A stretch of DNA of 64,000 nucleotides from positions 62,001-126,000 of the forward strand of contig CAWIMC010000013.1 in NCBI GenBank assembly GCA_963837005.1. The letters are read 5' to 3'. A program made the translations under genes and the position numbers. The notes beneath the pieces were generated by a model, which saw only the letters and a list, made by a program, of their open reading frames with translations, did not search any database and was not told where the DNA came from. This document shows, piece after piece, positions 37,161 through 46,095 of this stretch; positions within the stretch are counted from its first letter, which is position 1; the number at the start of each line of letters is the position of its first letter. This DNA is from CALDTK01 sp963837005. Its GTDB lineage: Bacteria; Bacteroidota; Bacteroidia; Chitinophagales; Saprospiraceae.

Positions 37161-38291
37161 GTGCCCGCCCTCCAACGCATAGACATCAAGCCCGCTGTGT
37201 TGCAGTGGGCCTTGGACTCCGCGGAGGACTCGCGGCGGCGAGTGACCGAGCAGCGGACTCAGGTGCAATCGTGGATCGCGGAGACAAAAAAGCCGACCTT
37301 CAATCAACTGGTCGCGCTGGCGAAGGACCTCGCGGTGCCCTTTGGGTACCTGCTACTCGATGAGCCACCTGTGCGCGACTTCACGCAGGCTTACTTCCGC
37401 AAGGGCGTGCGGGCGGACAGCTCGGCGCTGAGTGCCAACGCCAAGGCGCTCGTGTTAGATACGGATCAGAAGAGTGATTGGGCGGAATCGTATCTCCTCG
37501 ACGCGGGGCACGATCCTTTAACGTTTGTCGGAAGTGTGTCTCTGGCGGACGACCCGCAAGAGGTGGCAAAAGCGATGCGGAGCGTTATCGCGTATTCGTC
37601 GAGCTGGACAGCGTCTACTTCTTCGTGGAGCCAGGCGCGGCTCGAGTTTATCAAGGCGATAGAGGAGGCGGGGATTTTTGTGGTCGCTTCGGGGGGCGTG
37701 GGTAACAACACACATCGCACCATCGATCCAGAAGAACTCAACGGCTTTGCGATCGTACGTCCGCGAGCGCCATTTGTCTTTGTCAACTCGGCGGACTTTG
37801 TGGCGCGTCAAATATTTACGCTGGCCCATGAACTGGTGCACGTATGGCTCGGGGATACCGTTATCGATGCGGTGTCTTTCGAAAGTTTGTCGGCATCCGA
37901 TGAGACGGAAGAATTCTGTAATGAGGTGGCTTCCTACTTTCTTGCTCCGCCTGAAGAAATCGAACAGAGGTTTAAGCTGGGAACCTCCTTGGCTGAAATT
38001 GCGGAGATTTTTAAAGTAAGTGCCTTCGCCGTCAATAGGGCTTTGCTCGGTCGAGGGTTAATTGATGACGCTACGTACTTCGGGAACCTTAGAGATCTCC
38101 GTGATGCGATCTCGCCTAAGACGAAAGGGGTTGGCGGGGGAGACTATTACGCAACGGCCGCCGTGCGTAGCAGTAAGCGGTTTGTAGGATTACTCAGGAA
38201 TGCCTATGACGCGAAGGGCGTTGATCTCCGGGGGGCGAGTCGGTTGCTTAATGTCAAGGGCAGGGCACTAGTCAAGTTGTTGCAAGCGTGA
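37161..38291 (+). CDS. XRE-family regulator fused to ImmA/IrrE metallopeptidase
   Basis: A 376-residue protein: N-terminal helix-turn-helix (VQSWIAETKKPTFNQLVALA, residues 35-55), a middle linker, and an ImmA/IrrE peptidase domain with the zinc motif HELVH in TLAHELVHVWLG near residue 226 and the downstream Glu in ESLSASDETEEFCNEVASYF. Such proteins act as antitoxins or prophage/ICE repressor-cleaving proteases. GTG 37161 is the start. Its stop overlaps the next gene's GTG by four bases, so the two are cotranscribed and form a likely toxin-antitoxin pair. Confidence 0.9.
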   Translation: MPALQRIDIKPAVLQWALDSAEDSRRRVTEQRTQVQSWIAETKKPTFNQLVALAKDLAVPFGYLLLDEPPVRDFTQAYFRKGVRADSSALSANAKALVLDTDQKSDWAESYLLDAGHDPLTFVGSVSLADDPQEVAKAMRSVIAYSSSWTASTSSWSQARLEFIKAIEEAGIFVVASGGVGNNTHRTIDPEELNGFAIVRPRAPFVFVNSADFVARQIFTLAHELVHVWLGDTVIDAVSFESLSASDETEEFCNEVASYFLAPPEEIEQRFKLGTSLAEIAEIFKVSAFAVNRALLGRGLIDDATYFGNLRDLRDAISPKTKGVGGGDYYATAAVRSSKRFVGLLRNAYDAKGVDLRGASRLLNVKGRALVKLLQA

Positions 38292-38776
38292 CGTACCTCG
38301 TTGACGCCAATATCTTTCTTTCGGCGTACCAACGCGACTACCCTGCAGCAGTATTTCCGCGGCTCTGGCGGCATTTTGGCGATCTAGTGGCGGCAAGACG
38401 TTTGCTTACCATCAATCGCGTCGAGGCTGAAGTGCTCTTGTTTCAGGATGATAGCAGCAGCTATTTCACGCAGACAATGACTACGGGCACTGTACTTGCC
38501 GCTGAGAGATTTATCAACGAGTATGCGAGGGTGATTGCATGGTCGGTCGGCGAAGGGCGCCACTACAAACAGGCAGCCATCGATGACTTTGCGCAGAACA
38601 CCGCTGCCGACGCTTGGCTGGTGGCTGCGGCGCTATCTACCGGGCATACGATCCTTACGCAGGAGCTTAGCGAACCGGATAGTAAGAGACGGATTAAGAT
38701 TCCGGACGCGTGTATTGGGGGCGCGGAGTCGTGTGGGTTCGTGCAGTTTTTGAAGGATAGTGGGTATCGTGGGTAG
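38288..38776 (+). CDS. DUF4411 PIN-like toxin
   Basis: A 162-residue PIN-like nuclease of the DUF4411 group. The N-terminal YLVDANIFLSAYQRDYP carries the first conserved Asp, and AADAWLVAAAL carries the later acidic residue. IPDACIGG near the end is typical of the family. Coupled to the upstream XRE-ImmA gene through a GTGA overlap, the usual arrangement, so it is probably the toxin. A mini-hairpin starts immediately after the TAG stop. Confidence 0.88.
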   Translation: MTYLVDANIFLSAYQRDYPAAVFPRLWRHFGDLVAARRLLTINRVEAEVLLFQDDSSSYFTQTMTTGTVLAAERFINEYARVIAWSVGEGRHYKQAAIDDFAQNTAADAWLVAAALSTGHTILTQELSEPDSKRRIKIPDACIGGAESCGFVQFLKDSGYRG

Positions 38777-38854
38777 GTTTTGGCGTAAGCCCACCTCCCC
38801 CATCTAAGGGATGAGTATACGGGTGGTGGAGGGTGACAGGTTTTGGCGTAAGCC
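38777..38854 (+). repeat. Two direct T4-GNRA mini-hairpins downstream of the PIN gene
   Basis: GTTTTGGCGTAAGCC occurs at 38777-38791, directly after the stop codon, and again at 38840-38854. Both have a GTAA loop, so they may be a local duplication. The rest of the interval up to 39080 holds no gene. Confidence 0.88.
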
Positions 38855-39080
38855 GCGAAACCCTTACTCGCTGAGCCAAGGTCGCACCTCCGCCAGTATC
38901 CAGACCCGCCCGAAAGCTGTAAACCAGGCCTGCGTGTTAATCTGAGGGTTCGATCGATGTTGTACTTTCAGCTCTATGGGCGACTTGTAAAGATTTGACG
39001 TTCAATACTATGCCCGCGATCGTGTTAAAATGCGGCCAGAAAACTGTGCCAAGCCAAGTTAACTCGTCCTACCTTCCGGC

Positions 39081-40211
39081 ATGCTCGCTCCCCTCCGGCT
39101 CGTCACCCCTACGTGGGACACCCAACTCGTCCGCGACATCCTCGCCTTGGAGAAGCTCCGCTACGCACCACAGGACGTGCCGGACTCCCACCCGCAGGTG
39201 TTTCTCCAGTTGCGGGACCTCTTCCAGAAACTCGAGAGCGTGGCCTCGGCCCGGATCGAGGGCAACCATACCACCTTGGTAGACTACGTGTATTCGGATC
39301 GCTTTGGCGCCAACGATCCGGAACGTCATCAAGAGATCGCCAACGTGGAGCGCGCCGTGAAGTTTGTTGAGGAGTCTGCCGACCGGCCGCTCTCCGAGCA
39401 CTTTATCCGGCAGTTGCACCAGATCGTGACCGAGGGGCTTGCGCCCGCGCAGGAGGGCGACCGAACGCCGGGCCAGTATCGTAACACGCCGGTGAAGATC
39501 AGTCAGTCGGCGCACCGCCCACCCGAGCTTCAGTCGGAGGTGGAAGCCGAGATGCAAGCCTTGGTAGCGTTCGCGACGGCGGCGGGCCAACCGCACAACG
39601 ATCTACTCCGCACGGCCATCGTCCACCATCGCTTCATGGCGATCCACCCTTTCTCGAACGGCAATGGGCGCACGGGGCGGCTCGTGACGTACTTCATGCT
39701 GCTACGGTTCGGGTTTCAGGTCAATGGCCAGGTGCTCAATCCTACGGCCGTATTGTGCGTCAATCGCGATCGGTACTACACTGAACTCGGTAACGCCGAC
39801 GAGGGACACGACGAAGGCCTGCTGTCCTGGTGTAGTTTTTTCGCCGCGAGCATCCAGGACGAGCTCCGTTCCATCAGTCGCTTAGCGGACGATGCGTTCG
39901 TTCGCGACAAACTCCTGCGGCCCGCCATCGCCGATGCGTTTAAGCGGGGGCGCATCGATGCGCGCGATCGAGAAATGTTAGCGTACCTGTCGAACTCCTT
40001 CCAAACGCAGAACAAGGAGTTGCGAGAGTACTTCGATTGGTCATCCGTGCACGCCTCACGGATGCTGAAGCAATGGCGCGAAATGGGACTGGTGAACGTA
40101 GATCCTCAAAACAGTCGGATCTATCGCTTCAATATGGTCGATTCGCCCCTCTTACCGGCCTTCGTGGCGTCGTTGCGGCGGGAGGGGTTTGCGGTACCGG
40201 CGGACGAATGA
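39081..40211 (+). CDS. Fic-domain protein with winged-helix tail
   Basis: A 376-residue Fic protein. The N-terminal part contains the inhibitory-type segment SARIEGNHTTLVDYVYSDR near residue 52, which resembles the S/T-x-x-x-E-G/N inhibition motif of class II Fic proteins. The catalytic motif is IHPFSNGNGRTGR near residue 191. A C-terminal winged helix (residues 300-376, DWSSVHASRMLKQWREMGLV) suggests DNA binding. In the family it transfers AMP to a target protein. A mini-hairpin begins two bases after the stop. Confidence 0.92.
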   Translation: MLAPLRLVTPTWDTQLVRDILALEKLRYAPQDVPDSHPQVFLQLRDLFQKLESVASARIEGNHTTLVDYVYSDRFGANDPERHQEIANVERAVKFVEESADRPLSEHFIRQLHQIVTEGLAPAQEGDRTPGQYRNTPVKISQSAHRPPELQSEVEAEMQALVAFATAAGQPHNDLLRTAIVHHRFMAIHPFSNGNGRTGRLVTYFMLLRFGFQVNGQVLNPTAVLCVNRDRYYTELGNADEGHDEGLLSWCSFFAASIQDELRSISRLADDAFVRDKLLRPAIADAFKRGRIDARDREMLAYLSNSFQTQNKELREYFDWSSVHASRMLKQWREMGLVNVDPQNSRIYRFNMVDSPLLPAFVASLRREGFAVPADE

Positions 40212-40212
40212 A

Positions 40213-40227
40213 GTTTTGGCGAAAGCC
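40213..40227 (+). repeat. T4-GNRA mini-hairpin copy after the fic stop
   Basis: GTTTTGGCGAAAGCC, stem GGC/GCC with a GAAA loop, two bases past the TGA of the fic gene. Confidence 0.88.
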
Positions 40228-40274
40228 CCGTCTCCAATTTAGACGCCCTCATCGCCGAGCCCAACACTCGCGTC

Positions 40275-40530
40275 GATGCATCCGCCTTTCGGCAAGAAGT
40301 CCTCGATGACCTTCACGAACGAGGCCGGCGAGGCCGTCCGCGACGACTTGAGCTACGAGCGCCAGGACTTCTGGACCTCCACCTCCTACAAACAGCTCAA
40401 CTTCCTCCAGCACATCCGCTCGTGTCTGAAGGTCGACGGTCGCGCGGCGATGGTCCTCCCGGACAACGTCCTCTTCGAAGGCCGCGCTGGAGGCCTTTCG
40501 GGGGGTGAAGGAGCGGCTGCGGGTGGGGTG
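40275..40530 (+). pseudogene. hsdM: Type I methyltransferase HsdM fragment
   Basis: The reading HPPFGKKSSMTFTNEAGE, then LSYERQDFWTSTSYKQLNFL and VDGRAAMVLPDNVLFEG matches the catalytic centre of HsdM, where N-P-P-F is the adenine-methyltransferase motif IV (here H-P-P-F). About 75 codons remain. A frame change near 40480 leads to AFRGVKERLRVG, then a stop. With the hsdR pieces at 33-35 kb it shows that a type I restriction system once occupied this region. Confidence 0.85.
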
Positions 40531-40720
40531 AGGCGAGGAGTATCGCAAGGGGCGCGAGGGAGACGCGAGGGACACCAAGCCATGAGGAGAGCTACGTAGC
40601 TGCGACACCCCATCCCAGCCCAGGGTTTACCCGGCGGCTCGGCGATCTGCGAATTCGGACCCGGCGGCGCATCAACCCGCAAATTCCTACCTTGCAGACA
40701 CCGTTACGCTTGACACCGCC

Positions 40721-41134
40721 ATGCTCACCCTTTCCCATACCCACCAGCGCGTAGCGCAACTCATCGACGATCAGGAGGCTGAAGCCCCGTTGCTCCTGCG
40801 TTGCGACTTCGACGACTGCGGTCCCGACGCGGAGGTGACCGCCGCCTTGGAGGAGCTCGTCGCCACCGGCCGGCTCGCGCAGTTGCGGGAGGACGCTTAC
40901 GCGTACATCGAGTACTCGGAGCGTTTCCAGAAGGTGATCCTACGGCGGACGCTGCAGGATCTCGGTCGGCAGTACGCTTTACGCCACGGTGCTGAGATCC
41001 GGTTGTCGAGCGCTCAGGCTGAGTACAACGCTGGTTCGCACCAAGTACCCAATGGCCGATGGATCGGGGTGGATCGGGCGATCGAGGGCCGCTTACAATT
41101 TCGTGGACGAACCGTCGAGTATGAGTGCGTTTGA
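40721..41134 (+). CDS. AbiEi/DUF6088-like antitoxin-type protein
   Basis: A 137-residue protein with an N-terminal winged-helix-like domain (VTAALEELVATGRLAQLRED, residues 35-55) and a C-terminal part (LQDLGRQYALRHGAEIRLS, then AEYNAGSHQVPNGRW). The layout resembles DUF6088/AbiEi transcriptional antitoxins of type IV toxin-antitoxin systems. The expected AbiEii nucleotidyltransferase partner is absent: downstream to 41253 only a short broken reading (FKQASDAYYRIVGIA) remains. It is probably an orphan antitoxin. Confidence 0.6.
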   Translation: MLTLSHTHQRVAQLIDDQEAEAPLLLRCDFDDCGPDAEVTAALEELVATGRLAQLREDAYAYIEYSERFQKVILRRTLQDLGRQYALRHGAEIRLSSAQAEYNAGSHQVPNGRWIGVDRAIEGRLQFRGRTVEYECV

Positions 41135-41268
41135 ACCCACACTCGAGAATCTGCAAACGCAATCCAGAGGTCTTACACCGTACTGAAAGACCAAATCACC
41201 TTCAAGCAAGCCTCCGACGCCTATTACCGAATCGTCGGTATCGCTCGCAGCTGACCGCGCGCTAATGT

Positions 41269-41315
41269 GTTTTGGCGAAAGCCGTCACCCCGCCCAACAG
41301 GTTTTGACGAAAGTC
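41269..41315 (+). repeat. Two mini-hairpins with different, compensated stems
   Basis: GTTTTGGCGAAAGCC (41269-41283) and GTTTTGACGAAAGTC (41301-41315) lie 17 bp apart in the same direction. The second differs from the first at two positions that restore pairing (GGC/GCC becomes GAC/GTC). This is direct evidence for conservation of the stem. Confidence 0.92.
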
Positions 41316-41402
41316 GAACCTTCCCCACCGTACCTTGTCGTATTCATTTAATTAACCAACACCCGGTAACCGTCAAGAAGGCGGCCTCCAAGAACGCCGC
41401 AG

Positions 41403-41457
41403 GCCAACGCCACCGCAGGTCATCGCCACCGCAGGTCATCGCCACCAAAGGTCAATC
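41403..41457 (+). repeat. Short tandem repeat upstream of the hydroxylase gene
   Basis: The 18-bp unit CGCCACCGCAGGTCATCG recurs about three times (AACGCCACCGCAGGTCAT, CGCCACCGCAGGTCAT, CGCCACCAAAGGTCA), ending at the ATG. Confidence 0.75.
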
Positions 41458-42297
41458 ATGCTCCAGTCCCTCGTCGACTTCACGGCCCACCTCTCCACCG
41501 CCGGTAAATTCGGATGGCTCGTCCTCGTCATGGGCCTCTTCTGGGTCGCCGAAGGCTACTACGGCTTCGTCAAACACGAGTACCGCAAGTGGCGCCACGC
41601 CCGCGTCAACCTCGTGCTGCTGGCCATTGTCATGGCGATCAACGTCGGCTTCGGGCTCGCGACGGCGGGCATCTTCTCGTGGATCGAGACGAGCCAATTC
41701 GGCCTGCTCGGCCTCATCGACGCGCCGCTCTGGCTCGAACTCATCATCAGCATCCTCTTCCTCGACCTCATCGCGCAGTACGGCGCCCACTACGCGCTCC
41801 ACAAGGTGCCCTTCATGTGGCGACTCCACATCGTCCACCACTCCGATACGCACGTCGACGTCACCACCGGGACGCGCCACCACCCGCTCGACTTCCTCTT
41901 CCGTGAGGTGGCCGCACTCGTGGCCGTGGTCCTGCTCGGCATGCCACTGGCCTTCTACCTCTTCTACCGACTCGTGACGGTCTTCTTCACCTACTGGACG
42001 CACGCCAATGTGCGCCTTCCGGCAAAACTCGAGCGCGCGCTGGGCTACGTCATCGTGACCCCGCACATGCACAAGGTTCACCACCACCACACGCTCCCGC
42101 ATACGGACACCAACTTCGGCAACATGCTCTCGATCTGGGACCGACTCTTCGGCACTTACGGCGAGATCGAGGAGGAGCAATTGGTGTACGGCGTCGACGT
42201 GGCCAATTACGAGCATGCCGATAATCTGGGCTATCAGTTAGGGGTGCCGTGGAACAAGACTGTCGGACCGGGGCTAAATCCGCTGCGGGAGAAGTAG
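41458..42297 (+). CDS. Sterol desaturase/fatty acid hydroxylase-family membrane protein
   Basis: A 279-residue di-iron membrane hydroxylase. The histidine clusters are clear: HYALH, then HIVHHSD, and then MHKVHHHHTLPHTDTNFGN. Several hydrophobic segments occur (MGLFWVAEGYYGFV, VNLVLLAIVMAINVGFG, LVAVVLLGMPLAFYLFY). Members oxidise lipids or carotenoids at the membrane. No pathway partner lies nearby. A GCC-GGAA-GGC mini-hairpin (42014-42028) encodes RLPAKL in a loop between the second and third His clusters. Confidence 0.9.
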   Translation: MLQSLVDFTAHLSTAGKFGWLVLVMGLFWVAEGYYGFVKHEYRKWRHARVNLVLLAIVMAINVGFGLATAGIFSWIETSQFGLLGLIDAPLWLELIISILFLDLIAQYGAHYALHKVPFMWRLHIVHHSDTHVDVTTGTRHHPLDFLFREVAALVAVVLLGMPLAFYLFYRLVTVFFTYWTHANVRLPAKLERALGYVIVTPHMHKVHHHHTLPHTDTNFGNMLSIWDRLFGTYGEIEEEQLVYGVDVANYEHADNLGYQLGVPWNKTVGPGLNPLREK

Positions 42298-42316
42298 TAT
42301 CTCGCCCCTCGAGGTA

Positions 42317-43099
42317 CTACCCCCCGTGCGCCCGCCCCGCCGCCACCACCACCTCGTGCAGCTCCGAAGCATTCTTGCGCAACCGCGCGAGTTCCGCCCG
42401 GAAGAAGGCATCCTGCGCAGGGCCGAAACACTCCGGCTCGCGCTCCAGCGCCGCAAAACTGTCGGCCAGGCCACTGATGTACGCCAGCTTGTCCTCGCCC
42501 GTATTGATGTAGATCGGCGGGTACAGATCGTACATCAGCATCCAATTCTTCGCCACCCGCGTCACGCGGCCGTTCCCGTCGGAGAAGGGATGTATGCGGA
42601 TGAGTTCGTGGTGGAAGTAGATCGCCCGTAGGATCGGGTGGGGCAGCATCCGCATCCCGGCCATCACCCCGTGGACGAGCCCGCTGATCTCCGGCGCGGG
42701 CGGGCATACGTAGCGCCCGATCTGCACGAGGGTGTCGCGGTAGCGGTTCGGGTGCGCCGCGTGCGCCTCCGGGGACACGAGCCGGAAGAGTCGAAACAGC
42801 TGTACCGGGCTCTCGAAATTACGGTCCTCGGCAATCTCCGCCATGACGTGCTCCATCGCGTGCCGCATGTGGCCGACGTACTCCGCGGCCTCGGCCTCGT
42901 TTTGAGCTTCGATCTGGGCGTTCTTGACGCTCAGCAACTCCTGTAGGTCGTGCATCGCCTCGAGGTAGGCGTCGAGGAGGTGGTCGGCGAGGTGGCGGCG
43001 GTCGAAGGTGATGAGCCGCAGCGTCTGCTTGACGTGATCGTTGATCTCCGCGATCTCGGACGAGTAATTGGGGACGAGGTGAGGCGGTAGTAGGAGCAC
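42317..43099 (-). CDS. Fic-domain protein, second copy
   Basis: A 260-residue Fic protein unrelated in flanking sequence to the one at 39-40 kb. The catalytic motif is RIHPFSDGNGRVTR near residue 167. An N-terminal helical part (HVKQTLRLITFDRRHLADHL) precedes the Fic core; no winged helix follows. It is convergent with the hydroxylase gene, 19 bp apart. Predicted to AMPylate or otherwise modify a protein; whether it is part of a toxin-antitoxin pair is not evident. Confidence 0.9.
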   Translation of the reverse strand: MLLLPPHLVPNYSSEIAEINDHVKQTLRLITFDRRHLADHLLDAYLEAMHDLQELLSVKNAQIEAQNEAEAAEYVGHMRHAMEHVMAEIAEDRNFESPVQLFRLFRLVSPEAHAAHPNRYRDTLVQIGRYVCPPAPEISGLVHGVMAGMRMLPHPILRAIYFHHELIRIHPFSDGNGRVTRVAKNWMLMYDLYPPIYINTGEDKLAYISGLADSFAALEREPECFGPAQDAFFRAELARLRKNASELHEVVVAAGRAHGG

Positions 43100-43232
43100 G
43101 AAAGGCGTTTACAGAACAACGGCAAGCTAGCCCATCTAGCATCCAGTGGCCTGCTCGGGCTGCGGATCAAAGGTTTCGCGAACTTTGCGACCCGCCTTCG
43201 CGTCTTTGCGTTTAGAGCCACAGGCCTACGCC

Positions 43233-43436
43233 ATGACCGAAGCCCCACAACCAGATCCCTCTTCCGAAGATTCTACCACCCCCACCTTCTGGGACAAGGT
43301 CACCATCCAGCCCGACGACACCCGCGCCCAGGCCACCGTCAAGATCCTCACGGGCATTGGGCTGGCCATCCTCCTGCTCGTCATCTCGCCGCTCATCATC
43401 TTCGGACTCGTCGTCGGCCTCATGACGGTGGCCTAG
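43233..43436 (+). CDS. Small single-pass membrane protein
   Basis: 67 residues from ATG 43233: an acidic, Pro-rich soluble head (MTEAPQPDPSSEDS) and one strong membrane helix (LTGIGLAILLLVISPLIIFG) near the C-terminus. No family was recognised. It is preceded by an AACGCAAAG-family repeat fragment (43175-43215). Confidence 0.6.
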   Translation: MTEAPQPDPSSEDSTTPTFWDKVTIQPDDTRAQATVKILTGIGLAILLLVISPLIIFGLVVGLMTVA

Positions 43437-43437
43437 C

Positions 43438-43867
43438 GTGGGGCTCTTACGCCTTTCGGCAAAACCGCTGACTCACGCCGACGTGGCTGCTGTGCGCCGT
43501 AGCCTTGGTACTTCATCAAGTCAGCCAGAAGCTCCTCGGCTGGCGCTTGCCTTTCCTCGACAATCACCTCGACCCCTTCGTCGGCGTACCCGTACTCTTG
43601 GGTTTGGCGCAGGCCGAACGCCGCTTCGTCACGGGCTGGCTCGCCGCGCACGGCTACCCGAGCTTGCGCGGGTGGCGGCGGTTTACGGGCCTCGAGGTCG
43701 TGGTGATGACGCTCGTGCTGGCCGCTGTCTTCGAGGGGCTCTTCCCGCTTCTAGACGACCGCCAAACGCGAGATGCCTGGGACATTGTCGCGGCAGGCCT
43801 TGGAGGCCTTGTCTTCTGGTGGGGGGTCAATGCACTGAATCTTTCAGCCCTCGCTTCCCGCCCTTAG
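43438..43867 (+). CDS. Small membrane protein, probable N-terminal frameshift
   Basis: The frame from TTG 43505 gives LVLHQVSQKLLGWRLPFLDN-HLDPFVG and an intact C-terminus with helices near VVVMTLVLAAVFEGLFPLL and VAAGLGGLVFWWGVNAL. This matches a small family of Bacteroidota proteins with an LHQ...QK...D-x-x-LD pattern. The expected N-terminus lies one frame away: GTG 43438 reads GLLRLSAKPLTH, and a -1 shift near 43475 would join it to PTWLLCAVALVLHQ. The mini-hairpin at 43451-43465 sits just before the break, so insertion there may have caused it. Confidence 0.65.
43451..43465 (-). repeat. T4-GNRA mini-hairpin copy
   Basis: Minus-strand GTTTTGCCGAAAGGC at the disrupted N-terminus of the small membrane gene and 14 bases after the previous stop codon. 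Confidence 0.85.
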
Positions 43868-43965
43868 TCAGGCAAGCTCAGCTGAGGCTGCTGGCTGCTC
43901 GTGGTTGAACGCTCTCTCGTTTGAGCCAGCCAGTAGCTTGGCGTAGGGTTTGCCTACCAGGTGGC

Positions 43966-46032
43966 ATGTCTCGGCAGTTGCCCACTCTTCTCATCCTGCT
44001 AGGAGCCGTTTTGGTGTCCTTGGTACCGCTTGTGGCGCAGTCCGGGAAAGCCTCCTGCTTCCGCATCGACACCCTAGCCACATTGTCGCTCGCCAGCGCC
44101 CGAGACCTCGACGCCTGGGACGCTGCCGCCGCACAACTTCGTGCCACCGCGCATGAGGTGACCCTCGATGACCTCCTCCGCTACCAACGCGCCGTCGTCG
44201 AGCAGGGGGATGATCTCAGGTGGGCCGAAGCGACCGTAGACGTACTTCGCGCGCTGCTCGACGCCGATGGCGAGAGCAAAGCTATCCTCGCCTACTGCCA
44301 GGAACTCCTCTCGCACATGGAGCGCGTCCCCTCGGAGCGTCGGTCGCAGGTGTACAATCTAATCGGTAACGCCCGCTCCGCCGCCGGCGATGAATCCTCC
44401 TCCATCCCGGCCTACCTCAAGGCTATCGAGACGGCGCGCCCAGATGTCCCCAACGACCTCACGAGCGCCTACGGCAATTACGCGCTGAGTCTGCTCGTCC
44501 TCGGCGACACCGCCACGGCCATGGAGGCCACCCGCAAGTGTATTGCGCTTTCGCAAAAACTAGTAGACCCGGAGGTACGCGCATACAACAACGTCTGGGA
44601 CTACGTCGGGCTCGCCAACCTGTTCTTCAACCGAGGCCAGCTCGACAGCGCCCACGCTAACCTCGCCCGCGGCGTAGCGGCATTCCACACCTTCGGTTCG
44701 AGTTACGAGCGCTACGCCGAACTCGGGGAGTTCGTATGGGATGTGCAATTCAACTTCTTCATTCACGACGGGGATTACCCCGCGGCCCGCTTGATGGTCG
44801 ATAGTCTGCGCGCCGTAGAAGCGGGCTTCGTCGACCTCTCCGAGGCGGAGTGGTACGCGAGTCAGGAGGAATACGCCAGCGCCATCGCGCTGCTCGAGGG
44901 TCTTGCGGACGGCAACTCTCACGTCGAACGCCAGCGCTTCGACCTGCTCATTGAGTATGCTCAGGCCCTAGGCGACCCCGCGCTCGTGGCCAAGTATGCC
45001 CTCGCGAAGGCCGAGCGCGCCGAGGCCGACAAGCGGAACAACCAGACGAGTTTCGCGGAGCTCGCCAACGAGTACCGAGAGACCTTCGAGAAGGAGACCG
45101 CCGCCAAGGCCTACCAGCACGCCACCGAGGTAGCGCTGTTGCGCTCGCGACAGCGACTATGGATGGCACTTGCGCTCGGGCTGGTCGCCCTCGGGTTTGC
45201 GGCTTATGCCGTGCGGCGCTACCGCCGCTCAGATGCGCACTCCCATAAGCTCTCGGGCATTGTCTCGCGCCAGGGCGAAGACCTTGCACGTGTCAATGTC
45301 ACGCTCGCGCGGCAAGTCGAAGACCTTCAGGACTTTAACCACCTGCTTTCGCACGACCTCCGCGAACCCCTCCGCTCCATTAGTGGCTTCGCCCGTCTGG
45401 TCGGTCGCCGCGTCGGGAGCTATCCAGACATCGCCGAGGACTTTGCCTTCCTGCGCTCGGGGATCGACCAACTGAGCGACCTCCACGAGGCCGTAGAGCG
45501 CTACCGCAAGATCCGGGAGTATGTCTCGCGCCCCAAGGCGGTAGACGCCGTATCGGTAGTGCGAGCAATCGTCGACCAGGTGGCCACGGCGAGGCCAGAC
45601 GCCGAGTTGTCGCTCCTTACCGTCCATGCTCCCGCGCACCTTGTCGATATCGATGCGGATCTGCTCCGAGTCGTTGTCCGAGAGTTGCTAAACAACGCCG
45701 TCAAGTTTTGCCGAAAGGCGCCTCATGTGACTATCGAAATTAAGCAGCGTGGCAGAATGCTATGCATTGCGGTCGACGACGACGGCATCGGGGTGAACGG
45801 CAGTTACGCAGAGACGATTTTTGGGGTATTCAAACGCCTCAACCGCAGGGAGGACTTCGCGGGCGCGGGTATGGGCTTGGCGATCGCGCGGACCGCGTCA
45901 CAGCACCTTGGCGGCACCATCGCTCTCACGCGTGCTACCCCAGGGGCTGGGGCGCGGGTGGAACTCCTGATACCGGCAGCGCCTATGGGCAGGCGGCCAT
46001 CCCCGGTAGCACAGGAAGTCATAGCAGCGTAG
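43966..46032 (+). CDS. Periplasmic-TPR sensor histidine kinase
   Basis: A 688-residue histidine kinase starting at ATG 43966, where a signal peptide begins (LPTLLILLGAVLVSLVPLV). Residues 40-390 are TPR-like helices in the periplasm; one membrane helix (LWMALALGLVALGFAAYAV) follows near residue 405. The kinase core has the H-box DFNHLLSHDLREPLRSISGF, the N-box LLNNAVKFCRKAPHVTIEI, the G1 box DDDGIGVN and the G2 box GAGMGLAIAR. No receiver is fused. A mini-hairpin (45705-45719) encodes FCRKA inside the N-box. DUF3095 follows 63 bp later. Confidence 0.92.
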   Translation: MSRQLPTLLILLGAVLVSLVPLVAQSGKASCFRIDTLATLSLASARDLDAWDAAAAQLRATAHEVTLDDLLRYQRAVVEQGDDLRWAEATVDVLRALLDADGESKAILAYCQELLSHMERVPSERRSQVYNLIGNARSAAGDESSSIPAYLKAIETARPDVPNDLTSAYGNYALSLLVLGDTATAMEATRKCIALSQKLVDPEVRAYNNVWDYVGLANLFFNRGQLDSAHANLARGVAAFHTFGSSYERYAELGEFVWDVQFNFFIHDGDYPAARLMVDSLRAVEAGFVDLSEAEWYASQEEYASAIALLEGLADGNSHVERQRFDLLIEYAQALGDPALVAKYALAKAERAEADKRNNQTSFAELANEYRETFEKETAAKAYQHATEVALLRSRQRLWMALALGLVALGFAAYAVRRYRRSDAHSHKLSGIVSRQGEDLARVNVTLARQVEDLQDFNHLLSHDLREPLRSISGFARLVGRRVGSYPDIAEDFAFLRSGIDQLSDLHEAVERYRKIREYVSRPKAVDAVSVVRAIVDQVATARPDAELSLLTVHAPAHLVDIDADLLRVVVRELLNNAVKFCRKAPHVTIEIKQRGRMLCIAVDDDGIGVNGSYAETIFGVFKRLNRREDFAGAGMGLAIARTASQHLGGTIALTRATPGAGARVELLIPAAPMGRRPSPVAQEVIAA

Positions 46033-46095
46033 GCTACTGTCACACAAGCAGCCGCTTCGCCTACTCGGGCGTTGCTGTGTACGTACGATCCCCCT

